Source of the DNA: Acidimicrobiaceae bacterium
Lineage (GTDB): Bacteria > Actinomycetota > Acidimicrobiia > Acidimicrobiales > Ilumatobacteraceae
Length of the DNA: 42,957 bases
Assembly (NCBI GenBank): GCA_020637235.1
Contig: JACJWG010000025.1
Location: 1-42,957 of the forward strand
Direction: 5' to 3'
The notes under the pieces were generated by a model. It searched no databases, had not been told where the DNA came from, and saw nothing but the letters and a program-made list of their open reading frames with translations. Both the position numbers and the translations under genes were made by a program. Below, piece after piece: positions 30,899 through 38,892 of this stretch. Position 1 is the first letter of the stretch, and each line of letters begins with the position of its first letter.

Positions 30899-33692
30899 GG
30901 AGCACCTCCGCCGTGGCACGGCGAGCGATCACGTACGACATGGTGCCGGCGGTGAGCGCTGCGATCGTGTAGACACCGACCGCGAGGATCACGCCGGTGC
31001 GGTGCACCTCGCCGACGAAGCCCGGAAGGTCGCGAGCGGCCGTGTCGGCGCGGGGGACGACGAAGCCGACGAGCGCGGCGCCGGTGACGATCCCGACGGC
31101 GCAGGACAGGAATGCGGTGGCGACCGCCGGCACGACGGCGACCGACCACTGGGCACGGGTCGAGGCGCCGAACGAACGCATCAGCACCCCCTCGGCCGCT
31201 ACCTGTCCACGAGCGCGCAGCGCCTGCAGCAGGGGAGCGGCACACCCGAGCGCGAGGGCGAGCACGGCGATCGCGCTGAACAGCGGCGCGACCGTCTCGA
31301 ACGCGACGAACGCCGGCGTGCGGGCCGCCCGGTCGGCACCGGTGATCGACCGCACGTCGAGCTCGGCCGGGTCGAGACCGAGTTCGCCCAGCTGTGTCAC
31401 CACGTCGGCCGAGTCGCGTGAGCTCCAGAAGAACGTCTGGAACGAGCCGTCGCGGTCGTCGGCGCGATCGATCGGGACGACGGCTGCCTGATCGCCGAGC
31501 AACTCGAACAGCACGGGGGCGGCGACGGTGAGCATCCCTCGGTTGGGATCGACGCGGCCGGGCATCGTGGTCACCCTGGCGACGATGCGGTAGCGGAAGT
31601 TCCACAGTCCTTCGTCCATGACGCCGTCGGTGGGCAGCAGGTCGACCTGCGGGCCGGACGCGATCACCGGCAGGATGTCACCCGGGATCGGGCGCTCGAT
31701 CGCCGCGACCAGTTCGGCGGGCGACTGGTCGGCGAACCAGCGGTGCCAGCTCGCCACGCCTGCGAACGACCGGGGGTCCACCACTTGCAGGTCGAACCGC
31801 TCGCGGATGCCGGCATCGATACTGCCGACTCGCCAGACGACGGTGGCGTCGGCGATGTCGCCCGGGATGCCGGGTCGATCGTCGTTCACCTCGCCCGACC
31901 AGCCGAGGCGCACGACCGTGCGGGCCCCGCCGAGCGACGCTGCCTTGGCCGTCATCGCCTCGCTGCCCGCCCGGTCGAGCGACAACGCGAACACGGCGAT
32001 CGCCAGCGCGCTCGCACCGATCACCATCGTGGGCGTGGCGTCGCGTATCCGACCTGCCAGGCGGCGCAGCACCACGTGACGCAACGGATGCCGTCGCGGC
32101 CGGCGTGACGGGCCACGCCGCCGGCCGAGCCGGCGGACCACCGCGGCTGTGAGGCGTGACGTGATCGCGGCGACGGTGAGCGCTGCGGCGATCGGGAACA
32201 GCACGATCGCCGACGTCCCCAGCGCGCCATCGGTGCGGGGAAGCAACTCCCACCAGGTGGCGAGCGCGGCGACGGCGACCACGACCTCCCATCGCAGCGC
32301 CCCGGCGAGCGCGCGCCCTCGGCCCCGAGCCACGCCCGGCACCGACCAGGCCGCGTGCCATGCGGTGAGCGCGACGATCGCCACGGCGGCCACGGCGGCG
32401 ATCAGCACCCGCGTGCGGGCCGATCCGACGGCCGACGAGCTCACCGATGCACCCGGGTCGCGGGCGACGATGGCGGTCCATGCGCCGGCGGCACCGAGCG
32501 CGAGGCCGACGATCACCCCGGCCAGGTGCTCGAGCACCGAGCGGCCGGCGAAGGTGCCGAGGCGGGTGCCACCGTGCACGGCGAGCTCGATCTCTCGCCG
32601 TCGGGCTCGGGTCGACAGCCACACGGCCGCACCGAGCAGGGCGGCGCCGAGCACCTCGCCCGTGGTGGACAGCGATCCCGACAGCGGCGCCAGCTCGAGC
32701 CGCACGGCCTCGGCCTCCTCCACGAGGTCGGGGACGGCGCTCGCGATCCGCATCCGCCCGACCCCGGCGTCCCGGGTGATCGAACCGACGAAGTCGAGGG
32801 GGCGGCCGAGGCGGCGGTCGAACGCGACGAACGCCTCCGCTGCGGCGCGCCCGGTCTCGATGTCGCGCGGGCCCTCCCACGGCAGGTCCCAGGTGGTGAG
32901 CGGTCGTTCGTGCTGCTCCTCCAGTACGGCGAGCACGGTGTCGAGGTCGCCGAGCACCATCGGCGCGACGGCCGTCGGGTCGTCGGGGCGGTCGGGCAGG
33001 TCGACGGCGAGGACCGACCATTCGACGCCCGGCACGTCCGGGAACGGACCGTCGCCCACGACGGGGTACACACCGGCGACGTCGACGGGCACCTCGACGA
33101 CCGGGACGTCGTCGGCGGTGCGCGTGGGCACCGAACTCAACCACACGGTGCTGCCCGCGGTGGCGCCGACGGCGTCGGCGACGGGAGCGGGCAACCACAC
33201 CCCGGACGCCGACGGGTCGCCGGTGGCACCGGTGGCGCCGGCCACCTGCTCGACCGCGCCGGTGCGGTGGAACGGCACGGCGGTGGTCGAGCCGGCCGGT
33301 CCGCGCACCGTGGGAATCGGATCGCTCGAGCCGGTGAGGTAGCCGATCGGGCGGACGGTCACGATCGGCTCGCCGTACACCCGGATCGCCCCGATGGCTG
33401 CGGTCAACTGGGCGATGGCCGACGGATCGACCAGATCGACGACGTAGCCGTGCGCGTCGGTGGGCGGTTGCCACGGTGCTCGTCGCGGCGCCTCGTCGAG
33501 CGCCGAGCGGAAGGCGGAGTCGGCGGCGACGTCGTCGACGAGCGGGGGAGCCGCGCGGGCGGCCACGAGCACCGCGGTGGCGAGGACGACCGCAGCGAAC
33601 CAACCGGGCGCTCGCCGCGGCGCCGCCAGCGCACTTGCGGTGAGCGGTGTGACGAGCGGACGAGCGGCTCGCGACACCTGCATGCTCCCCAT
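30885..33692 (-). CDS. FtsX-like ABC exporter permease, large (double module)
   Basis: A 935-residue permease with two FtsX/MacB_PCD-like modules. One helix lies near the N-terminus (about 25-48), a large extracytoplasmic domain spans about 50-340, six helices follow to about 620, a second extracytoplasmic domain spans about 630-800, and three further helices close the protein (ending in ILAVGVYTIAALTAGTMSYVI). This gives about ten membrane segments. The start at 33692 is uncertain: 33683 and an upstream ATG inside the 47-bp palindrome (33755) are possible, the last unlikely. It works with the two ATPases behind it. A single permease chain of two modules suggests function as a monomer or pseudo-dimer. 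Confidence 0.85.
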   Translation of the reverse strand: MGSMQVSRAARPLVTPLTASALAAPRRAPGWFAAVVLATAVLVAARAAPPLVDDVAADSAFRSALDEAPRRAPWQPPTDAHGYVVDLVDPSAIAQLTAAIGAIRVYGEPIVTVRPIGYLTGSSDPIPTVRGPAGSTTAVPFHRTGAVEQVAGATGATGDPSASGVWLPAPVADAVGATAGSTVWLSSVPTRTADDVPVVEVPVDVAGVYPVVGDGPFPDVPGVEWSVLAVDLPDRPDDPTAVAPMVLGDLDTVLAVLEEQHERPLTTWDLPWEGPRDIETGRAAAEAFVAFDRRLGRPLDFVGSITRDAGVGRMRIASAVPDLVEEAEAVRLELAPLSGSLSTTGEVLGAALLGAAVWLSTRARRREIELAVHGGTRLGTFAGRSVLEHLAGVIVGLALGAAGAWTAIVARDPGASVSSSAVGSARTRVLIAAVAAVAIVALTAWHAAWSVPGVARGRGRALAGALRWEVVVAVAALATWWELLPRTDGALGTSAIVLFPIAAALTVAAITSRLTAAVVRRLGRRRGPSRRPRRHPLRHVVLRRLAGRIRDATPTMVIGASALAIAVFALSLDRAGSEAMTAKAASLGGARTVVRLGWSGEVNDDRPGIPGDIADATVVWRVGSIDAGIRERFDLQVVDPRSFAGVASWHRWFADQSPAELVAAIERPIPGDILPVIASGPQVDLLPTDGVMDEGLWNFRYRIVARVTTMPGRVDPNRGMLTVAAPVLFELLGDQAAVVPIDRADDRDGSFQTFFWSSRDSADVVTQLGELGLDPAELDVRSITGADRAARTPAFVAFETVAPLFSAIAVLALALGCAAPLLQALRARGQVAAEGVLMRSFGASTRAQWSVAVVPAVATAFLSCAVGIVTGAALVGFVVPRADTAARDLPGFVGEVHRTGVILAVGVYTIAALTAGTMSYVIARRATAEVLRAAD

Positions 33693-33720
33693 TGTGCCGC
33701 CGGCACGGGCGCCGGACGCG

Positions 33721-33767
33721 TTCTGGTCGCGCATCGTCACGCCATGCGTGAACATGCGCGACCAGAA
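33721..33767. repeat. 47-bp palindromic element, copy 2
   Basis: Arms TTCTGGTCGCGCAT (33721-33734) and ATGCGCGACCAGAA (33754-33767) are exact complements and identical to copy 1; inner TCACGC/GCGTGA arms continue the stem with a CAT loop and two mismatches. It lies between the start of the permease and the stop of the P450 (33774), both on the minus strand, again with 6 bases between the element and a TCA stop. With copy 1 it brackets the complete ABC exporter operon. Confidence 0.8.
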
Positions 33768-33773
33768 GCGTGG

Positions 33774-34970
33774 TCAGCGGAGGCGGTAGCCCAGGTGGAA
33801 CGACCGCACGGCGCGGGCGAAGATGTTGGCCTCCACGTCGGGTTCGGTGACGGCGCGCAGGTCGGTGATCCGTCGGCTCAGCTGGGTGAAGGCCTCGACG
33901 AGCACGGCTCGGGCGACGTTGGTGCCGGCGCACAGGTGGGTGCCGAAGCCGAAGGCCAGGTGCGGGTTGGGGTCGCGGCGGATGTCGAACCGGAACGGGT
34001 CGTCGAACACCGACTCGTCGCGATTGGCCGACGGGTAGAGCAGGATCAGCCGGTCGCCGCGGCGGATCGGCTGGCCGCCGAGCACCGTGTCGGCGCCGGC
34101 GCGACGGAACATGTTGTTGAGCGGCGTCACCCACCTCAGCACCTCCTCCACGGCGCCGGGCACCAGCGACGGATCGCTCGCCATCGCCTCCCACTGGTCG
34201 GGGTGGTCGACGAACGCGCGCAGACCGTGGCTGATCGCCGTGCGGGTGGTCTCGGCACCGCCGGCGATGAACAGCCCCACCTCGTGCACGATCGCCGGGG
34301 GCGGCAGCGGTTGACCGTCGATGGTGGCGTTCACCCACTCGCCGATCAGGTCGTGCGCCGGGCAGCCGTAGCGTTCGGCGGCCACCGGGCCGAGCGCTTC
34401 GACGAACTCCATGTTGGCGTCGATGAAGTCGACGAAGGTCTGGCCGTCGCGCTCGCGCATGTCGACGCGCATCAGCCGTTCGCTCCAGCTCTTCAACTGT
34501 GGCCACATCGACTCCGGGTAGCCCAGCAGGCGCGCGGTGAGGCGGGCCGGCAACTGCGCCGCGAACGACTCGACCACCTCGACGTCGTCGCCGCCGAAGC
34601 CCGCCACCAGTTCGGCCACGAGTGCGGCGGTGTCGGCGTGGCGGCTCGCGACCGACGCGCCGGTGAGGTAGGGCTGGACGAGCATGCGCTGCTGGCGGTG
34701 ACGCGGGTCGTCCTGGGCGATCATGTTGATCTCGTCGGGTGCCCAGATGGCCCGGTATCCCTGGCCCGACAGGTAGATCGAGCTCACCCGCTCGACCTCC
34801 TTCAGGTCGGTGTGGCGGGTGACGCCCCACAGCCCGTTGCGGTGGTCGCGGTACACGGGTTCGTTGGCGCGCATCCACGTCCACACGTCGTGCGGGTTGC
34901 GCTGGTACAGGTCGGGGTCGAGGAGATCGACGACGAGGCGTTCCTGCTGCTGGGGATCGACGAGCGTCAT
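33774..34970 (-). CDS. Cytochrome P450 (second)
   Basis: A 398-residue soluble P450. The I-helix motif FIAGGAETTR, the ExxR in EEVLRWVTP, and the haem loop FGFGTHLCAG with Cys347 are intact. QDDPRHRQQRMLV is the C-helix region. It differs clearly from the P450 at 5.5 kb and has no ferredoxin next to it. ATG 34970 starts the conserved N-terminal segment; the upstream gap of 50 bases holds the end of the orphan ABC ATPase (35021), which is on the same strand. Substrate unknown. The gene ends just before the second 47-bp palindrome, which may end its transcript. Confidence 0.94.
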   Translation of the reverse strand: MTLVDPQQQERLVVDLLDPDLYQRNPHDVWTWMRANEPVYRDHRNGLWGVTRHTDLKEVERVSSIYLSGQGYRAIWAPDEINMIAQDDPRHRQQRMLVQPYLTGASVASRHADTAALVAELVAGFGGDDVEVVESFAAQLPARLTARLLGYPESMWPQLKSWSERLMRVDMRERDGQTFVDFIDANMEFVEALGPVAAERYGCPAHDLIGEWVNATIDGQPLPPPAIVHEVGLFIAGGAETTRTAISHGLRAFVDHPDQWEAMASDPSLVPGAVEEVLRWVTPLNNMFRRAGADTVLGGQPIRRGDRLILLYPSANRDESVFDDPFRFDIRRDPNPHLAFGFGTHLCAGTNVARAVLVEAFTQLSRRITDLRAVTEPDVEANIFARAVRSFHLGYRLR

Positions 34971-35020
34971 GCGCGCACGGTACGCACGACGCCCGGGCTG
35001 CGGCGAATCGCGACGTCCCG

Positions 35021-35722
35021 TCAGCGGGCGCCGCGCGCCTCGTCGGCCACGATGCGGCCGTCGGACAGCGCGATCACCCGGTCGGCGACCGACGCGAGGG
35101 CGTCGACGCTGTCGTCACGACACGCCATCAGCACGGTGGCGCCTCGTCGTGCGTGCGACGCGAGGAGGCCGACGATGTGGTGCCGTTCGTGGTCGTCGAG
35201 GCCGACAGCGGGCTCGTCCGCCACGATCACCGGGTTGCCGGTCGCGATCGCACGGGCGATCGCGAGGCGTCGGCGTTGGGCTTCGGTGAGCCGTTCGGGC
35301 ACCTCGCGGCCGTGGCGGGACAGGCCGACCGCCGAGAGCGCCCGGTCGGCCCGGATGGCGGCGTCGCCGACCTCGGTGGTGCCGGCGGCGAAGCGGACGT
35401 TCTCCCACGCCGTGAGGTGCGGGAACAGGTGGTGCGCCACGGACGCGACGAGGCGCCGGCCGACGCTCGAGCGGGTGCGTGGCGACGCGTCCGACAAGTC
35501 GTGCCCGGCGATCGACAGCTGGCCCGAGGTGGGTGCCTCGACACCCTCGAGCAGCTGCAACAGCGTGCTCTTCCCCGCGCCGGCCGGCCCGACGAGGCCG
35601 ACGAAACTGCCCGGCTGGACGTCGAGGTGGATGCCGTCGAGCGCGATCACCGCGGCAGGGTCGTGCGGGAACGTCTTCGTGACGTCGCGCAGCGAGATGA
35701 GCGGCGCCCCCGACGTCGACAT
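35021..35722 (-). CDS. Orphan ABC ATPase with degenerate signature and Q-loop
   Basis: A 233-residue ABC-type ATPase with no permease nearby. Walker A GPAGAGKST (45-53) and Walker B VIVADEPAVGLD (from 165) are intact. The signature LSGGQ is replaced by LTEAQ (145-149), and the Q-loop glutamine position reads VASVAHHLFPHL, apparently alanine. The H-loop position reads MACRDDSVD with no histidine visible. Such changes usually impair ATP hydrolysis or mark a regulatory ATPase partner. The start ATG 35722 has only a weak ribosome site. It might work with a distant permease. A tail-to-tail terminator region with EfeB lies just upstream. Confidence 0.82.
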   Translation of the reverse strand: MSTSGAPLISLRDVTKTFPHDPAAVIALDGIHLDVQPGSFVGLVGPAGAGKSTLLQLLEGVEAPTSGQLSIAGHDLSDASPRTRSSVGRRLVASVAHHLFPHLTAWENVRFAAGTTEVGDAAIRADRALSAVGLSRHGREVPERLTEAQRRRLAIARAIATGNPVIVADEPAVGLDDHERHHIVGLLASHARRGATVLMACRDDSVDALASVADRVIALSDGRIVADEARGAR

Positions 35723-35786
35723 GACACCCAGCCAACCGGCCCGCGCCCGGCAGTCGGTAGGGTCGAACGTCCCGAGAGCAGCCGAT

Positions 35787-35825
35787 CGTGTGGTTGCGCC
35801 GGGTGCACGCCGACGGAACCACACG
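35787..35825. terminator. Hairpin behind the efeB operon
   Basis: CGTGTGGTT (35787-35795) and AACCACACG (35817-35825) are exact complements with a 21-base spacer that is itself GC-rich. The right arm ends 20 bases from the EfeB stop (35846) on the minus strand. A second small palindrome CACGGCCGTG (35829-35838) lies between. Together they probably terminate the leftward epimerase-GT2-efeO-efeB transcript before the orphan ATPase. Confidence 0.6.
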
Positions 35826-35845
35826 GACACGGCCGTGCCGACCCG

Positions 35846-37069
35846 TCAGGCGAGGAGGCGTGCGAAGAGGTGTTCGTCGCCCTGGGGTGCGGGTGGCACG
35901 AAGAAGAAGCCGCCACCGAGCGGGCGGATGTACTCCTCGAGCGCTTCGCCGTCGAGCCGGCGCTGCACGGTGACGAACCCGTCGACGAGGCTGCGCTGGT
36001 ACGAGGTGAACAGCAGGCCCTGGTCGAGCTGGTCGTTGTCGTCGAGGCCGCCGGCGTAGTTGAAGCCCCGCCGCAGCATCAGGTTGCGCTCGCTGCCCGG
36101 CGTACGCGGGTTGGCCCGGGCGATATGGCTGTCGAACGAGCCACCGAAGTCGGGCTCGTCGCTCTCGAGTTCCTTGCCGAGCGGTGCGCCCGAGTCGCGA
36201 CGGCGGAAGAAGATCGCCTCCTGCTCGTTCAGACGGGTGCGGTCCCAGAACTCGACCATCATCCGGATCACCCGGATCGCCTGATAGGTGCCACCGACCG
36301 CCCAGTCCGGCTGCCCGTCGCCGTCCTGCACCCACAGGAACGCATCGGTGAGTGCGTCGTCGGACAGATCGGGGTTCGCGGTGCCGTCGAGGAAGCCGAG
36401 CAGGTTGCGCCCCGCCGCCCGACCCGGACCGGCGTCGGGTCGGAGCTGGTTGAAGCCCTCGCGCATCCACCGCGGGACGAGCGTGCCGCGGTGGGCGCGC
36501 AGGATCTGGCGCAGCGCGTGCACGGCGGCTTCGCTGCTGTCGGCGTTGACGACGATCGACAGATCGCCGTGGCTGCGTTCGGGCCGCACGAGGGAGTCGT
36601 TGGCGAACTTGGGCATCGGCTGCAGCTCGATCGGTCGGCGGTCGGCCAACCCGAAGCGGTCGTCGAACAGCGAATCGCCCACACCGACGATGACGCTGGT
36701 GCCGGTGGGACCGGGCTCGACGATGCCGGTGTCGAGCGGCGGGAAGCCACCGTCGCGCACCTCGTAGGCCTCGCCGCTCATCACCTGCTCGATCGATGCG
36801 CTGAGCGACGCGAGCGTGGTGGCGAGCTCGGCACGATCCTCGACGCGTACGTCGAGCCCCATCACCAGCCCGGCCGCCGACGCCGGGGCCGTGATGCCCG
36901 CCTGGTGCCGGATCCCGCGGAACGGGTACACGACCGACGTCGCCGCCCGGCCCGCCGTGGTCGACGTGCGGGCGAGGTCGTCGCTGCAGGCAGTGAGGCC
37001 ACCGCCGGCGGCGACCGCGACTGCGGCGCCGCCGGTCGCGGTGAACAGTTGCCGTCTCGAGAGCGTCAT
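35846..37069 (-). CDS. efeB: Dyp-type peroxidase EfeB (deferrochelatase)
   Basis: A 407-residue haem peroxidase of the EfeB class. The N-terminal SRRQLFT twin-arginine motif followed by a hydrophobic stretch is a Tat signal, so the folded, haem-loaded protein is exported. The Dyp motif GFLDGT (225-230, Asp228) and the proximal histidine around 315 (FDSHIARANPR) are intact. In EfeUOB systems EfeB oxidises ferrous iron or helps extract iron from haem. GAGGAG precedes ATG 37069. efeO lies 49 bases upstream on the same strand. The EfeU permease gene is missing from the locus. Confidence 0.93.
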   Translation of the reverse strand: MTLSRRQLFTATGGAAVAVAAGGGLTACSDDLARTSTTAGRAATSVVYPFRGIRHQAGITAPASAAGLVMGLDVRVEDRAELATTLASLSASIEQVMSGEAYEVRDGGFPPLDTGIVEPGPTGTSVIVGVGDSLFDDRFGLADRRPIELQPMPKFANDSLVRPERSHGDLSIVVNADSSEAAVHALRQILRAHRGTLVPRWMREGFNQLRPDAGPGRAAGRNLLGFLDGTANPDLSDDALTDAFLWVQDGDGQPDWAVGGTYQAIRVIRMMVEFWDRTRLNEQEAIFFRRRDSGAPLGKELESDEPDFGGSFDSHIARANPRTPGSERNLMLRRGFNYAGGLDDNDQLDQGLLFTSYQRSLVDGFVTVQRRLDGEALEEYIRPLGGGFFFVPPAPQGDEHLFARLLA

Positions 37070-37118
37070 CGTCGTCTCCTCGGTCCGGTGGGGGCGAGAT
37101 GCCGCCCGACCGATTCGA

Positions 37119-38108
37119 TCACGCCAGTCCCAGTGTGCCGTTCAGGAGCGACAACTTCTCCGCCAACTGGCCGAGCGTCGCCGCGAACTCGGTGCGCTGC
37201 TCCTCGGTGACCTCCGAGTACGGCGGGTAGCCCGCCTCGAACGAACCGAGCGCGTCGAGCTGGCCGTTCAATTCGGCGAACAGGGCGTCGATGTCGGCGA
37301 GCAGCGTCGCGTCGGCCGCCTCGAGCGCGGGGCGGAGCAGGTCGACGAGTGCTTCGGAGCCCTCGACGTTGGCCTGGAACGAGTACAGGTCGGTCTCGCT
37401 GTAGCGCTCCTCCTCGCCCGACAGCTTCCCGTCCGGCGCGGCGACCTCCTCGATCAGCTCCTGCGCACCCACGGTGAGCACACCCGGCGGCAGCTCGAGC
37501 GTCTCGGCGGCGGTGGCGAGCGTGGCCAGATCCGCCTCGAGCTGGTCGGCGAACGGGCCTGCCTCGCTCACGTCCTCCAGCACCCACAGGTGGTACTCCA
37601 GCCGGTGCCACCCGGTGAAGTTCGGGTCGTCGGGACCGGTGAAGTCGTCCTCGCGGGCGTCGACCGCGCCGTCGATGTCCTCGATCAGGCCGGCGATCGG
37701 CTCGATCCGCTCCCACGGGCGTCGGGAGATCTGGTAGTGCTCCTTCGCCGTCTCGATGTCGCCGGCGCGCACGGCGTCGGCGAACACCTCGGTCTCCGCC
37801 AGCATCGCCTCGATCTGCTCGCGCACGTAGGCGCGGTAGCCCTCGACGGCGGCGAGGATCAGCTCGTCGTCGGTGCGCTGCGCGACGTCGTCTTCGGAGA
37901 TGCCGGTGGCGCTGCCCGAGCCGGACGCGGCGCCGGTCCCGGACCCCGATCCGGACCCCGATCCCGATCCCGATCCGGTCGCGGCGCTGCCCTCGGTGAG
38001 GTCGCGCACGGTGGCGCCGTCGTCGCCACCGCACGCGACGAGGGCGAGCGTGGTGACGACGCCGAGCGCTGCCAGACGGCGGCGCGCGCTAGCGAACTGC
38101 GGGTTCAT
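37119..38108 (-). CDS. efeO: Iron-uptake lipoprotein EfeO (EfeM/EfeO family)
   Basis: A 329-residue extracytoplasmic iron-binding protein. The signal peptide ends in a good lipobox, LVAC with Cys26, so it is lipid-anchored. A glycine-serine linker (about residues 45-69) leads to the imelysin-type M75 domain, with the family's metal motif in GWHRLEYH (His158 and Glu161). The usual N-terminal cupredoxin domain of full EfeO is absent, so this is the shorter EfeM-like form. Its start overlaps the glycosyltransferase end by 20 bases and efeB follows after 49 bases. Iron transfer to EfeU is the known role, but no EfeU is present here. Confidence 0.88.
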   Translation of the reverse strand: MNPQFASARRRLAALGVVTTLALVACGGDDGATVRDLTEGSAATGSGSGSGSGSGSGTGAASGSGSATGISEDDVAQRTDDELILAAVEGYRAYVREQIEAMLAETEVFADAVRAGDIETAKEHYQISRRPWERIEPIAGLIEDIDGAVDAREDDFTGPDDPNFTGWHRLEYHLWVLEDVSEAGPFADQLEADLATLATAAETLELPPGVLTVGAQELIEEVAAPDGKLSGEEERYSETDLYSFQANVEGSEALVDLLRPALEAADATLLADIDALFAELNGQLDALGSFEAGYPPYSEVTEEQRTEFAATLGQLAEKLSLLNGTLGLA

Positions 38109-38892
38109 GATGGATGGTCCTCCCCTTCGTCGACCGGCTCTCGAGCCGGAACGTGTTCAGCTGCCGCCACACCGTCGGCACGACGCGACGCAGGTAGGTG
38201 CCGAGCCGGACGAACGACCGCCCGCTCGAACGGAACGCATAGGTGATCGGCACCTCGTGGTAGCCGAAGCCCTTGCCCACCAGGTCGACGGTGAGCACCT
38301 GGGCGTAGTTGTAGTCGTGAGCGATCGCGGCGGCGGCCGCTGCGGCGCCGGACAGGGCGCGGTACCCCGACTGACCGTCGGTGACGGGCTGCCGCGTCAT
38401 CGCCCTGACCCACCGGGTGAGCACCAGGTTGCCGGCCCGCCGGTGCGGGCGCATCCGCTCGATCGTGCCGCCGAACCGGCTGCCGACCACGTAGTGCGCC
38501 TGCCCGGCGAGGATCGGCGCGACGAGCCGCTCGAGCTCGGCCGGGTCGTACTCGCCGTCGGCGTCGCAGAACGCCACCGCCGCCGCGCCGCGAGCCGTCG
38601 CGACCTCGAAGCCGGTGCGCACCGCTGCGCCGAGGCCACGGTTCTCTCCGTGCGACACGACCGTGGCACCGGCGGCAGTGGCGACGGCGGCCGTGTCGTC
38701 GGTGCTGCCGTCGTCGACGACGACGACCTCGACCCGGTGGCCGGCCACTGACGGCGGTACTCGCGCCACCACGGCGGCGACCCGTGGCCCCTCGTCGTGG
38801 GCGGGGAAGAACAGCACCACCGGTGCCGCTGCAGGCGCAGGCGACGCCGGCACCGAGACGATGTCGGTCGACAGGCGGAATCGTGAGCTCAT
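38089..38892 (-). CDS. Family 2 glycosyltransferase
   Basis: A 267-residue GT-A-fold glycosyltransferase (GT2). The nucleotide-sugar motif VDDGSTDDT (about 59-67) and the DxD metal site FCDADGEYDP (Asp110, Asp112) are present, along with GENRGLGAAVRTGF, typical of polyprenyl-phosphate mannosyl/glucosyl transferases of the DPM1-like group. No long membrane helix follows, so it probably acts at the cytoplasmic face on a lipid or wall acceptor. ATG 38892 overlaps the epimerase stop (ATGA); its end overlaps efeO by 20 bases, making the genes one operon. Confidence 0.9.
   Translation of the reverse strand: MSSRFRLSTDIVSVPASPAPAAAPVVLFFPAHDEGPRVAAVVARVPPSVAGHRVEVVVVDDGSTDDTAAVATAAGATVVSHGENRGLGAAVRTGFEVATARGAAAVAFCDADGEYDPAELERLVAPILAGQAHYVVGSRFGGTIERMRPHRRAGNLVLTRWVRAMTRQPVTDGQSGYRALSGAAAAAAAIAHDYNYAQVLTVDLVGKGFGYHEVPITYAFRSSGRSFVRLGTYLRRVVPTVWRQLNTFRLESRSTKGRTIHHEPAVR

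Noticed and set aside
33693..33755. Earlier start of the exporter permease at 33755
   Set aside because: The extra residues would be encoded by the 47-bp palindrome, which is an intergenic element shared with copy 1; the start near 33692 fits better.
32355..36059. A plus-strand open frame of over 1200 codons
   Set aside because: It runs antisense through the permease, the second P450, the ABC ATPase and part of efeB, all of which have clear motifs; the product is low-complexity and has no domain.
37930..37990. Possible non-coding tandem repeat or CRISPR
   Set aside because: The repeat is explained by the Gly-Ser linker of EfeO; there are no spacers.
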